A DNA stretch of 64,000 nt from positions 124,001 through 188,000 of the forward strand of contig CAVYWJ010000004.1 in assembly GCA_963772315.1 (NCBI GenBank), in the 5' to 3' direction. This stretch comes from Haliangium sp963772315. Its GTDB lineage: Bacteria > Myxococcota_A > Polyangia > Haliangiales > Haliangiaceae. Both the position numbers and the translations under genes were made by a program. The notes under the pieces are model-generated. The model was given only the letters and a program-made list of their open reading frames with translations. It did no database searches and was not told the origin of the DNA. Within the stretch, counting starts at the first letter, position 1, and every line of letters starts with the position of its first letter. Positions 1-8,584 of this stretch are shown here, in pieces.

Positions 1-40
1 GCGCCGGGCGGCGCACGCCGTCCGAGCGCCTACCGCGTGC

Positions 41-629
41 TCAGCCGAGAACCCCCTCGAGGACGAGCTGCGCGAGCCGTTTGGCCGCGAGGGCAGAAGC
101 CCCCGGGTACAGGGACGCAGAGACTGCAACACCGTTGAGGAACATCACCAGCGCGGTCGCGCGGTCGCGCGCGTCGGCAGCATGACCCGCCTCCTCCAGC
201 ACGTGCGCCACCGCGTCGGTCCAGAGCCTCCAGCGCGGCCGACTTGTCCGCCATCCCGCTCTGGAACTCGGGCAGCTTCACGTCTCCCGAGAGGCTCATC
301 TCCATCAATGACTTCATCCTGGGGTCAGAGCGGACCGCCTCGATGAAGGCGACCACGAACGCGTGCAGGCGCGTGGCGGGCTTTCTCCTGCCGCGCAGCT
401 GCTGGAGCAGCGGGGCCATCACCGTGTCCCACCGCTCCTGCAGGATCGCGAGGTACAGGTCGGCCTTGTTGGTGAAGTGATGGTAGAACGCTCCCCGGGT
501 GACATCGGCGCGCCTGGCGATGTCCTCGAGCTGAGCACCTGCAAATCCTCGCTCGGCGAAGACGTGCAGCCCCACATCGAGGATCGCCTCGCGCGTCCTG
601 GCCGCGTCCTCAGCTGTGCGACGGGCCAT
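41..629 (-). CDS. TetR/AcrR-family repressor, with a +1 frameshift
   Basis: One-component transcriptional repressor. The N-terminal HTH (residues about 10-60) has the TetR signature, with RGAFYHHF in the recognition helix. The first 135 codons read cleanly from the ATG at 629. The frame is then lost at 224-230, where the plus strand reads GAGCCTC. Removing one base gives GAGCTC and restores a normal TetR ligand domain (LELWTDAVAHVLEEAG... ending LEGVLG) that stops at 41-43, giving 195 residues, the usual family length. The start overlaps the end of the upstream gene by 20 bp, so the two are probably co-transcribed. A perfect inverted repeat in front of that upstream gene is the likely operator. 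The frameshift is probably a sequence error (see findings). Family assignment is secure; the ligand is unknown. Confidence 0.88.
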
Positions 630-1341
630 GGTCGCTCGACTCCGCCGGCGTGGCGCCGGGCTGCAGCGGGCCTGGTCGTTCCAGGCGCATGAACCACATG
701 CGGCACAGATCCGCGGTGGCGAAGGTGCTGGGCCGCGCGAAGCGCAGGTGGTGGCGCTCTGGCTTGATGCTGTCGATCCAGTTGAGATCGAAGCGGCACA
801 GGATGGGCTGGAGCTCGGTGCGACCGCACGCCTTCAGCGTCTCGTGGAACAGGCAGCGGCGCACGTTGAGCACGTACCCGAAGCCATCATCGACCGGCCG
901 CTCGAACTCGAACGAAGGTCCGAAGTACTCGGCCTCGCGATGCCGCGACGCGGTCGTGAGGGCCAGGAACGGATCCGGGGATGCATCCAGCATCTCGGTC
1001 GTGCCGGCGAGCACCCAGGGCCGCATGGGCTCGTTGAGACACGCGTCCACCAGGGCCATGGCGCGGTCTGCGGGGAGCCGCGCGGAGAGCACCTCGTAGG
1101 CGGCCACCGCGAGCGGGGTGAACCCCACGTTGCCTCGGTCGAGGTCGTTCTCCACCAGGGCCGCCATGCGCTCGGTCAGCCCGGCCATGCGCGCGCGGAT
1201 CCTGTCCGGCAGCTCGCTGCGCTCCTCGGTGGTGAGGTCCAGGGGTTGCCCCGCCAGGTGAGCGAAGAAGCTCTCCTCGACGATCTGCAGGGCGGCAAGG
1301 GGGGTCAGCGCCGGTTTCTCGAAGCTCGTGTCTTCTTCCAT
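610..1341 (-). CDS. L-2-amino-thiazoline-4-carboxylic acid hydrolase-like protein
   Basis: Protein of 243 residues resembling the L-2-amino-thiazoline-4-carboxylate hydrolase family. The C-terminal block contains CLFHETLKACGRTEL, PILCRFDLNW and PERHHLRF followed by CRMWF; conserved Cys and His residues suggest a hydrolytic or metal site. An in-frame ATG lies 12 nt upstream at 1353. The start at 1341 is preferred because the longer version would overlap the operator and a TTGACA promoter element at 1371-1376. No signal peptide is visible. The gene precedes and overlaps the TetR gene, so it is probably the regulator's target. Members of this family are often poorly characterised, so the true substrate is uncertain. 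Confidence 0.72.
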   Translation of the reverse strand: MEEDTSFEKPALTPLAALQIVEESFFAHLAGQPLDLTTEERSELPDRIRARMAGLTERMAALVENDLDRGNVGFTPLAVAAYEVLSARLPADRAMALVDACLNEPMRPWVLAGTTEMLDASPDPFLALTTASRHREAEYFGPSFEFERPVDDGFGYVLNVRRCLFHETLKACGRTELQPILCRFDLNWIDSIKPERHHLRFARPSTFATADLCRMWFMRLERPGPLQPGATPAESSDHGPSHS

Positions 1342-1347
1342 GGCCTC

Positions 1348-1369
1348 ATACATACATTCGCGTATGTAT
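1348..1369. promoter_or_regulatory. Probable AcrR-type operator
   Basis: Perfect 8-bp inverted repeat ATACATAC-N6-GTATGTAT. The half-site TACATACATT is identical to the half-site of the E. coli AcrR operator. It sits immediately upstream of the hydrolase-like gene and between a TTGACA (1371-1376, minus strand) and the start codon, where a bound repressor would block transcription. The adjacent TetR gene encodes an AcrR-like HTH. Confidence 0.7.
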
Positions 1370-1455
1370 CTCTGTCAACCGCCGTCAGCCCGGCGACGGC
1401 GGCTGGTCCGGGGCAGCGCCGGGCCTGCTCGGGGCAACGTCGGGCCTGGCTCGGC

Positions 1456-2955
1456 TCAGCGCCGCGGCTGCAGCTCGAAGTCGTCCAGGCGGAGGCGTGC
1501 CGTGCGCGCGCGGAACGCGGTGGCGAAGCCGGGCCACAGGGTCGTGTTCTTGCCGCGGGCGTCGAGGTACCAGCTGGTGCAGCCGGAGCTCCACACCGTC
1601 CGCGCGTGCCGCCTGGCCAGCCACGCGTTGTAGGCGGTCTGCACGTCGCGCCTGGGCTCGAGCGACGCGAGCCCGCGATCCCGGAGCAAGCAGATCGCCT
1701 CGCGCACGTACCGGGCCTGCCCCTCGATCATGACGATCATGGAGTTGTGACCGAGCCCGGTGTTCGGCCCCGTCATCACGAAGAGGTTGGGGAAGCCCGC
1801 GACCGTGGTCCCGAGGTAGGCTTCGGCGCCGTCCTCCCAGCGGCTGGCGAGGCCCGCGCCGTCGCGTCCCGTGATCGTCACGCCGCCGAGGTAGTCCTGC
1901 ACGGTGAAGCCGGTGCCGTAGAGGATCGCGTCGATCTCGAGCGCCCGTCCGCCGGCGAGCGTGATCGCTTGCTCGGACACCTCGACGAGCTCGTCACCGA
2001 TCACCTCGACGTTCGGCTGCGCCAGCGCCGGGTAGTAATCGTTCGAGAGCAGGATCCGCTTGCAGCCAGGCTGGTAGCGCGGCGTGAGCAGGCGGCGGAG
2101 CGCCGGATCGCGGATGCTGCGCGCGATGTGGCGCGTGCTCTGGTGCTCGACCAGCCGCATCAGCGCCGGGTGATCGAACGCGAGCACGCCCCCTTCCATG
2201 CGCCAGTAGATCGACTGCCGGTACACCCAGCGCAGGCCGGGCACCAGCCGGAACGCGGCTCTCTCCCAGGAGGAGAACGCGCGATCGGCCTTCGGCAGCA
2301 CCCAGGGAGGCGTGCGCTGGAGCAGGTACAGGCTGGCGACCCGGGGCTGGATCTGCGGGACGAACTGGATCGCGCTCGCGCCCGTGCCGATGACCGCCAC
2401 GCGCTTGCCGCGCAGGTCGTAGCCGTGATCCCAGCGGGCCGAGTGGAACTGCGCGCCACGGAAGCGCTCGATCCCGCGCAGGCGCGGATACGCCGGGTTG
2501 CTCAGCGCGCCGATGGCCATGACCAGGGCGTGGGCCGTGAGCTCCTCGCCCGTGCTCGCGCGGAGACGCCAGCGCGAGCGCGCGTCGTCCCAGGCCGCCG
2601 AGGTGATCTCGCGGCCAAACAGGATGTGGCGGCGCACGTCGAGCCCATCGGCGCAGCGCTCCAGGTACGCGCGGATCTCGGCGTGCGAGGCGAACGACCG
2701 CGACCAGTCTGATTTCGGCGCGAACGAGAACGAGTAGAGGTGCGAGGGGACGTCGCACGCGCAGCCGGGATAGTGGTTGTCACGCCACGTGCCGCCGAGC
2801 GTGGCCGCGCGCTCGAGCACGACGAAGTCCTCGATGCCCGCGGTCTTCAGCTCGGCCGCGATCGCGATCCCGGAGAAGCCGCTGCCCAGGATCGCGACCT
2901 GGACATGCCGCACGGGCGCGAGACGTGGGCCGGTTGCGGCCCCGTATTGACTCAT
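1456..2955 (-). CDS. Baeyer-Villiger-type flavin monooxygenase
   Basis: FAD- and NADPH-dependent monooxygenase of 499 residues that would insert oxygen next to a carbonyl or hydroxylate a small organic substrate in the cytoplasm. The FAD Rossmann motif GSGFSG is at about residues 24-29 and the NADPH Rossmann motif GTGASA near 190. Between them lies FRGAQFHSARWDH, matching the FxGxxxHxxxW fingerprint of class B flavoproteins. The GGTW motif follows the first FAD strand. Length is normal for the family. The gene is on the same strand as the upstream TPR gene's antisense and has its own start (ATG at 2955); no operon partner is evident. Substrate cannot be deduced. Confidence 0.9.
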   Translation of the reverse strand: MSQYGAATGPRLAPVRHVQVAILGSGFSGIAIAAELKTAGIEDFVVLERAATLGGTWRDNHYPGCACDVPSHLYSFSFAPKSDWSRSFASHAEIRAYLERCADGLDVRRHILFGREITSAAWDDARSRWRLRASTGEELTAHALVMAIGALSNPAYPRLRGIERFRGAQFHSARWDHGYDLRGKRVAVIGTGASAIQFVPQIQPRVASLYLLQRTPPWVLPKADRAFSSWERAAFRLVPGLRWVYRQSIYWRMEGGVLAFDHPALMRLVEHQSTRHIARSIRDPALRRLLTPRYQPGCKRILLSNDYYPALAQPNVEVIGDELVEVSEQAITLAGGRALEIDAILYGTGFTVQDYLGGVTITGRDGAGLASRWEDGAEAYLGTTVAGFPNLFVMTGPNTGLGHNSMIVMIEGQARYVREAICLLRDRGLASLEPRRDVQTAYNAWLARRHARTVWSSGCTSWYLDARGKNTTLWPGFATAFRARTARLRLDDFELQPRR

Positions 2956-3097
2956 GCTCGATAGCTTGGGCGGCCATCGAGCATGCTGTCAATGCCTGCC
3001 CGGCTGCGCCTCGAGCAGCGCGAGGTCGCGGGCTGCAGGTGGTTTCGAGTAGAGTAGGGACAGAGAGGTCGGCACCGGCGAGCCGGCGGGAGACATC

Positions 3098-3643
3098 ATG
3101 ACGCGGCGTCGTAACGGCAGGAGCGGCCAGTCCTGGCAACTCGATCCCACGCACGGAGGGCGGGCCTCGAGCGCGCGGGGCCTTACCCGCTGTCGCGCCG
3201 CGCTGGTGCTCGGCATGCTCGCGCTATCCGGCACTGCCCGCGCAGAGCCGCCCACGCCGCAGCCATCTGCCACGGCATGGCTGGACGCGAGCCCGGATGA
3301 CCAGCAAGCTGCCAGGGCGCTGTTCATCGAGGGCCGCCGACTGTTCGCGCGGTGGCAGCTCATCGAAGCCGAGGGCAGATATCGCGCGGCTCTGGCGCGC
3401 TGGAGACATCCAATCATCTATTTCTACCTGAGCCAGGTGCGGGAGCAACAAGGCGATCTGGTGGATGCGTACGAAAACCTGCACGAGGCGCTGCGCCACG
3501 AACCGGTGCCGTTCTCCGCCGAGGAGCGCCGGCTGGCCGGAGCGCTGCGGGAAGGCTTGGAGGCCAGGCTGGCCAGGATCGAGGTGGCCTGCGAGCAGGC
3601 GGGCGCCGAGGTGTGGCTCGATGGGGAGCTCTGGTTCCGGGGG
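3098..3643 (+). pseudogene. TPR/PEGA exported protein, 5' part (split by ISKra4 element)
   Basis: The N-terminal part of an exported protein. A long n-region precedes a hydrophobic signal segment ending SGTARA, followed by tetratricopeptide-like helices (about residues 60-130) and the beginning of a PEGA-like beta domain (ARIEVACEQAGAEVWLDGELWF). It is clearly paralogous to the intact 326-residue protein at 32926-33906, aligning throughout. The ISKra4 element enters at 3644, in the PEGA domain, leaving a short run-on to a stop at 3692-3694. The remainder of the PEGA domain is found in frame on the other side of the element (from 5430). The start ATG at 3098 is preceded by GGGAGA. Confidence 0.85.
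3635..3643. repeat. Target-site duplication of the ISKra4 element, left copy
   Basis: TTCCGGGGG occurs at 3635-3643 directly before the element and again at 5421-5429 directly after it. The 9-bp length and exact identity mark a recent single insertion. Confidence 0.9.
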
Positions 3644-5420
3644 GGGTGCGGATCCTTCAGGACAAAGGGAATGGCAGGAATTTCAGTAGGTTAGCGACAG
3701 GGGCAAAAGACAAGGGGGCCATCGCCGGGTAGGTATGGAGTTGAGCAAACCATACGCATCCAGAGAGGCCCCCAGATGATGGAAGCACAGCGGAGCAGCG
3801 AAGAGAAGTCACTGAAGGAAGAGAAGTGGTTCGGGGCGGCAGACGAGCAGTACGAGAAGTTCAAGAATCGGCTGGAATCGTTGGAAGCGCTGGGGATGGA
3901 GCACAGCGAGATGGAGAAGGAGATCGAGCGAGAGGGATACGAGTTGATGCGGCTGCTGTATCAGGATCATTTGATCCTTCGGGCATGGTCGGAAAAAGAT
4001 GTGCGCGAGCAAGGGCCGGTGGTGGGGAGCGATGGGCTCGAACGGCGACACCGGCGAAGCGAAACCAAACGGAGCATGATGACGCCATTCGGCGTGGTGG
4101 AGGTGGAGCGGGCCGGCTATAGCGCGCCCGGGTGCCGGAGCCTATATCCGCTCGATGCCGGGCTGAACCTGCCGAGCGATTCGTTTTCTCACGGGGTGCG
4201 CGAGCGCGTGGCGCGGGAATCGGCGAAGAGCTCGTTCGAGGGGACGGTGGATACGCTGACGAGAACGACCGGAGCGCGCGTCGCCAAGCGGCAAGCGGAG
4301 AAGCTGGCGGTGGATGCGGCGCGGGATTTCGAAGAGTTCTACGCGACCCGGGAAGCCGCGGCCATCCAGGAGCAAGAGCGCAGCGGCGCGTTGCTGGTGC
4401 TGAGCACCGACGGCAAGGGAATCTGCATGCGACCGGAAGGGCTGAGAGAGGCCACCCGCAAGGCGGCCGAGAAGCGGGCCCAGGAACCAGGGCCGCCGGA
4501 GAAGAGCCGAGCGCAGCACAGGCGTCACGCCAAACGCATGGCCACCGTGGCGACGGTGTACAACATCGAGCCGTACGTTCGAACACCCGAGGATATCGTG
4601 CGCAACCTGCGAGGGGTGACCGATGGCGTGGAGCCGGCCAGGCGCCCCCGGCCACAGAACAAGCGCGTGTGGGCCAGCATCGTCGAGCCTGCGGACAAGA
4701 TCATCAGTGATGCGTTCGATGACGGGCTCCGGCGCGATCCCACGCTCGTCAAGCGCTGGGTGGCCCTCGTGGACGGAAACGAGCCCCAGCTCGATGCTCT
4801 GGAGCATCAGGCCAAGGTGCGCGGGATCGCACTGACGATCATCGTGGATCTCATCCATGTCATTGGTTACCTCTGGGATGCTGCGCGAGCGCTGGGCGGC
4901 GACTCTCCACGAGAGCAGCACGAATGGGTCCAGGAACGGCTACTCTTGCTGCTCCGGGGCAAGTGCGTAGACGTCGCCGCCGGTATGCGCCGCAGCGCCA
5001 CCTTGCGTGACCTGCCACAGAAGGACCGCGCGCCCGTCGATGACTGCGCCGATTACTTGCTCAAGTATCAGGCCTATCTCCGCTACCACGAGTATCTGGC
5101 GGCTGGCCTACCGATCGCTACCGGCGTCATCGAGGGCGCTTGTCGTCACCTCGTCCAGGATCGGATGGGCATCACCGGCGCTCGCTGGGGCCTGGAGGGT
5201 GCCGAGGCCATCCTGCGCTTACGCGCCCTCCACGTCAGCGGCGACTTCGATGCCTACTGGCGATTTCACCTCGCTCAAGAACGTCTCCTCAATCACACCA
5301 TGCTCTACGCAGGTCAACCTCCCAGCACTCGCCCGGCTCCTCCCCCATCCTCCAGCCAGAAGCCCCGCCTTCGGCTCGTTCCCTGAACATCTTTGCCTTT
5401 GTTCCAGAGGAGCCGCACCC
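3644..5420 (+). mobile_element. ISKra4-family insertion sequence, 1777 bp
   Basis: Complete element bounded by 25-bp terminal inverted repeats (3644-3668 and 5396-5420) that both begin GGGTGCGG and match at 20 of 25 positions, and flanked by exact 9-bp duplications. It contains a single transposase gene. Size, long IRs, 9-bp duplication and transposase all fit ISKra4. Precise excision with one duplication would put the two halves of the host TPR/PEGA gene back in frame. Confidence 0.93.
3776..5386 (+). CDS. ISKra4-family transposase
   Basis: Transposase of 536 residues filling the element. The N-terminal third is helical and charged. A central segment contains LVLSTDGKGI, with the first catalytic Asp. 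WVALVDGNEPQLDAL and IIVDLIHVIGYLW follow, and near the C-terminus comes TGVIEGACRHLVQDRMGITGARW, which includes the conserved EG pair. These blocks match ISKra4 transposases, DDE-type enzymes that cut and paste the element. The gene is unbroken, so the element may still be active. The ATG at 3776 follows a purine-rich GAGAGG. Codon use is a little less GC-rich than in neighbouring genes, consistent with acquisition. Confidence 0.93.
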   Translation: MMEAQRSSEEKSLKEEKWFGAADEQYEKFKNRLESLEALGMEHSEMEKEIEREGYELMRLLYQDHLILRAWSEKDVREQGPVVGSDGLERRHRRSETKRSMMTPFGVVEVERAGYSAPGCRSLYPLDAGLNLPSDSFSHGVRERVARESAKSSFEGTVDTLTRTTGARVAKRQAEKLAVDAARDFEEFYATREAAAIQEQERSGALLVLSTDGKGICMRPEGLREATRKAAEKRAQEPGPPEKSRAQHRRHAKRMATVATVYNIEPYVRTPEDIVRNLRGVTDGVEPARRPRPQNKRVWASIVEPADKIISDAFDDGLRRDPTLVKRWVALVDGNEPQLDALEHQAKVRGIALTIIVDLIHVIGYLWDAARALGGDSPREQHEWVQERLLLLLRGKCVDVAAGMRRSATLRDLPQKDRAPVDDCADYLLKYQAYLRYHEYLAAGLPIATGVIEGACRHLVQDRMGITGARWGLEGAEAILRLRALHVSGDFDAYWRFHLAQERLLNHTMLYAGQPPSTRPAPPPSSSQKPRLRLVP

Positions 5421-6101
5421 TTCCGGGGGCCAGGCCAGCCGCAGCGGGTGGTGCCTCCGGGCCAGCACCTGATCATTGCCCGGCGGGAGGGCTTCGTGCC
5501 GGTCACCCGCGTTGTCTTGCTCGGACCGGGCACGCAGACCCGCGTCGAGCTGCACATGAGTCAGGTCGAGAGCGACGTCGCGCCGGCAGTTGACCTAGCC
5601 GATGGAGAGGTTGCAGCCGGCCAGACGCCGCTCCAGGGAGAGCACCTGCGCACCTTCCTGAAGACTGCATCCGTGGCAGCCGGCCCGGTCGCGATCCACC
5701 CGCCGGCCACCGGCGCTTCGCAGCCAGGCGACGAACGCAGGCAGGCGCGAGGAGCCCGCGCGTCCCGCGTATCCAGGGTTGCCGTCGTGGCTGGCTTGAT
5801 GCAGCTTGGCGAGGTCTCGGTCCAACAGCCGTTTTCCTACGGAGTCAGCCCGGAGCCGGTGGTGAAATCCATCTCGCTCCCCTTGCCTCCGGTCACACCG
5901 GAGGAACCCTGGCTTCCGGCGGGATTTGGCAGCTCGCCTGGCTTCGATCCGTGGGGGCGATGGGCACCGCACTGGCTCTTCCCCCTGCCTCTGGAGGTCA
6001 TCGCGCCGAGACCGCCGCCGCAGCAGCAGCCATCCGCCGGGGTGCGCCCGCAATGAGCGACGAGGGACGATGCGGCGCGGCGGATGGTCGAGGCGTCGTG
6101 A
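5421..6101 (+). pseudogene. 3' remainder of the split TPR/PEGA gene and adjoining unassigned DNA
   Basis: After one copy of the target duplication (5421-5429), the frame that continues the interrupted gene reads PGQPQRVVPPGQHLIIARREGF and on to about 5580. It aligns residue by residue with the PEGA region of the intact paralogue (VGPGKRASMVVVGEHAIIAKKPGH). The same frame stays open to 6056, but beyond about 5590 it no longer resembles the paralogue's C-terminal membrane segments. I recognise no gene in 5590-6101 on either strand. A hairpin with 8-bp arms CCTCCGGT/ACCGGAGG lies at 5886-5904 without a following T-run. Confidence 0.7.
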
Positions 6102-6666
6102 TCACGGCGCGTGAGCCGGGGGACGCGGCACGGACGGCGCTGCGTCGCCGCCGAGATCGAGCTGCCACCAGCCGGTGTCGAGCCACTGACCGTGCTTGAA
6201 GCCGGCGTTCTGGAAGATGCCCACGGGCTGGAAGCCCAGGCGCTCGTGCAAGGCCACGCTGCCCGGGTTGGGCAGCGTGATGACCGCCACCGCGGTGCGA
6301 TAGCCCTGCGTGCGGAGCCGCGCGAAGAGCTTCCCGGTAGAGCGTCTGCGCCAGGCCACGCCGTCCATGATCCGCGTGGATGTAGACGGTGACCTCGGCG
6401 GTCCAGCGGTAGGCCGGGCGGCTGCGAAACGCCGACGCGTACGCATAGCCCGCCACCTGACCGTCACGCTCGCAGACCAGCCAGGGATGGTCGCGCTGGA
6501 TCGCCTGCAGCCGCTGCTCCATCTCCACGCGCGTGGGCGGCTCGTACTCGAACGAGATGGTGGTGTCGCGCACCAGCGGGGCGTAGATGGCCAGCATGGC
6601 GGACACGTCGCCAGCGTGGGCCGAGCGGATGATCGGTGCGGTGCTGGCGCTGGATGGCTCGGACAT
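6102..6666 (-). CDS. GNAT N-acetyltransferase (phosphinothricin acetyltransferase-like), frameshifted
   Basis: Acetyl-CoA-dependent acetyltransferase related to the Pat/Bar type. The N-terminal half reads PIIRSAHAGDVSAMLAIYAPLV, FEYEPPT and YRWTAEVTVYIHADHGRRGLAQTLY, covering the acetyl-CoA-binding region. The C-terminal half (GYRTAVAVITLPNPGSVALHERLGFQPVGIF, then WLDTGWW) lies in another frame. The break is at 6327-6333, where the plus strand has GAGCTTC; deleting one T restores GAGCTC and the continuous sequence YRELFARLRTQG. The corrected protein has 187 residues, normal for the family. Substrate is probably a small amine or phosphinothricin-like compound, but this is inference from family only. 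Confidence 0.85.
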
Positions 6667-6764
6667 GTGCGGAGACTCCTCGACCGAGCATAACGCCTGA
6701 TGCGGCAGGACGGCAGACGGGCGAGAGGTGGCCTGATACTCTCGCGACCGAGGAGAGTCCCTTT

Positions 6765-8123
6765 ATGAAGATCCGCTGCTCATTTCTCGTCACCAGTCTC
6801 GTCGCTGTGCTGGCGCTTGGCGCGCGCTCGCAGGCCAGCGCCCAGAGCGCGCAGCCAGCCCCGGCCGCGGCGAAGTCGCCGGCGCTGGACGCGCTCCACA
6901 AGCGCATCGACAGGCAAGCCGAGGTGGTGCTGCCCCGGGTGGTGGCGTGGCGACGGGACCTGCACCAGCACCCCGAGCTCGGCAATCGCGAGACGCGCAC
7001 GGCCAAGATCATCGCCGACCACCTGCGCAAGCTCGGCTACGAGGTGAAGACCGGCGTCGGCAAGACCGGCGTGGTCGGCGTGCTGCGCGGCGGCAAGCCC
7101 GGGCCCGTGGTGGCGCTGCGCTCGGACATGGACGCGCTGCCCGTGGTCGAGGAGACCGACCTGCCGTTCGCGTCCAGGGTGCGGGCCAAGTACAACGGCC
7201 GCGACGTGGGCGTGATGCACGCGTGCGGGCACGACTTCCACATTGCGATCCTGATGGGCACGGCCGAGGTGCTGGCGGGCATGCGCGCGGAGCTGCCGGG
7301 CACGGTCAAGCTGATCTTCCAGCCGGCCGAGGAAGGACCGCCGGAAGGCGAGGCAGGCGGCGCGCCGCTCATGATCCGCGAGGGCGTGCTGGACAAGCCC
7401 AAGGTCGACGCGGTGTTCGGCCTGCACGTGTTTCCGGAGCAGCTCGGCAGCATCGCGGTGCGGCCGCGGGGGATCATGGCAGCGTCCGATACCTTCTCGA
7501 TCACGGTGCACGGGCGGCAGACGCACGGCGCGCTGCCGTGGGCCGGGATCGACCCGATCGTGGTGACGGCGCAGATCGTCGTGGGGCTGCAGACGATCAT
7601 CAGCCGGCAGTCGGATCTGACGACGGCGCCGGCGCTGATCACGGTCGGGACCATCGAGGGCGGGAATCGATTCAATATCATCCCGGACTCGGTGCGCATG
7701 ACCGGGACGGTCCGGACGTTCGATCCGGCGATGCAGAAGCAGATCCATGATCGCATGCGCCGGACCGCCGAGAGCATCGCCGCTGCCAGCGGGGCGACCG
7801 CCGAGGTTGACATCCACATCGGCAATCCGGTCACGTACAACGACCCGACGCTGACCGCGCGCATGGCGCCGTCGCTGGCACGGGTGGCAGTGGGTGGCTT
7901 CGAGCCGAACACGCAAGCGGTGACCACGGCCGAGGACTTCTCCTGGTACCAGAAGAACGTGCCGGGCGTGTTCTTCTTCCTGGGCGTGGCGCCCAAGGGC
8001 GCCGACCTCGACACCGTCGCGCCGAATCACTCGCCACGCTTCAACCCGGACGAGGCCGGCCTGGTGATCGGCGTGCGCGCGATGGCGTCGGTGGCCGTGG
8101 ATTACCTGGTCGGCGGGCGGTAG
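6765..8123 (+). CDS. Exported M20D-family amidohydrolase/peptidase
   Basis: Metal-dependent hydrolase of 452 residues, related to IAA-amino acid and N-acyl amino acid amidohydrolases. A signal peptide (hydrophobic run, then AQSAQP) indicates export. HQHPELGNRE lies near residue 65, and the metal-ligand motifs HACGHD, QPAEEGPPEG and the late HSPRF are all present. The middle lid domain contains HGRQTHGALPWAGIDP. The start at 6765 follows GAGGAGAG at 6750-6757. A TTT-rich leader precedes it. The catalytic site appears complete. It would trim amide-linked amino acids outside the cytoplasm; exact substrate is unknown. Confidence 0.92.
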   Translation: MKIRCSFLVTSLVAVLALGARSQASAQSAQPAPAAAKSPALDALHKRIDRQAEVVLPRVVAWRRDLHQHPELGNRETRTAKIIADHLRKLGYEVKTGVGKTGVVGVLRGGKPGPVVALRSDMDALPVVEETDLPFASRVRAKYNGRDVGVMHACGHDFHIAILMGTAEVLAGMRAELPGTVKLIFQPAEEGPPEGEAGGAPLMIREGVLDKPKVDAVFGLHVFPEQLGSIAVRPRGIMAASDTFSITVHGRQTHGALPWAGIDPIVVTAQIVVGLQTIISRQSDLTTAPALITVGTIEGGNRFNIIPDSVRMTGTVRTFDPAMQKQIHDRMRRTAESIAAASGATAEVDIHIGNPVTYNDPTLTARMAPSLARVAVGGFEPNTQAVTTAEDFSWYQKNVPGVFFFLGVAPKGADLDTVAPNHSPRFNPDEAGLVIGVRAMASVAVDYLVGGR

Positions 8124-8140
8124 GGGCGCCGACATCCCAG

Positions 8141-8161
8141 CGCCCGGTGACGCCCCGGGCG
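8141..8161. terminator. Possible transcription terminator hairpin
   Basis: Inverted repeat CGCCCGG - 7 nt - CCGGGCG, 18 nt after the amidohydrolase stop. GC-rich stem but no T-run, so terminator function is only suggested. Confidence 0.35.
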
Positions 8162-8205
8162 AGCCCAGAGGGTCCGTGATGGGCTTGCACACGACGGAGA
8201 TAACC

Positions 8206-8575
8206 GTTGCGTACGGCGGCGATAGCGTTGCGTACAGGCGGCGATGGCGAGGCGTACGGCGGCGATGGCGATGGCGTACGGCGGCGATGTGCGTGTCGTA
8301 CGGCGACGATGGCGATGGCGTACGGCGGCGATGGCGTTGCGTACAGGCGGCGATGGCGTTGCGTACAGGCGGCGATGGCGTTGCGTACAGGCGGCGATGG
8401 CGTTGTGTACAGGCGGCGATGGCGTTGCGTACGGGGGCGATGTGCGCTGCGTGCGGCGGCGATGGCGATGTCGTACGGGGGCGATGTGCGTGTCGTGCGG
8501 CGGCGATAGCGTTGCGTACAGGCGGCGATGGCGTTGCGTACAGGCGGCGATGGCGTTGCGTACGGCGGCGATGGT
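8206..8575. repeat. 22-bp minisatellite array
   Basis: Imperfect head-to-tail repeats of about 22 bp with core GTTGCGTACAGGCGGCGATG. Several consecutive copies between 8335 and 8425 are identical or nearly so; flanking copies are shorter or diverged (variants with GTCGTACGGG). Because 22 is not divisible by 3, every frame is traversed in turn, so the array is not a repeat protein gene. It begins soon after the amidohydrolase and ends a few bases before the IS110 element. The core resembles the 21-bp repeats at 59811-59975. Confidence 0.9.
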
Positions 8576-8584
8576 CGAGCGATA

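Noticed and set aside
616..2712. Long open frame on the plus strand opposite the hydrolase and monooxygenase genes
   Set aside because: It is antisense to two well-supported genes and has the Arg/Ala/Gly-rich composition expected from high-GC shadows. The same applies to long antisense frames at 56214-59915 and 15945-18419.
5595..6053. Minus-strand frame after the ISKra4 element
   Set aside because: No recognisable domain and composition typical of a shadow; no homologue could be recalled.
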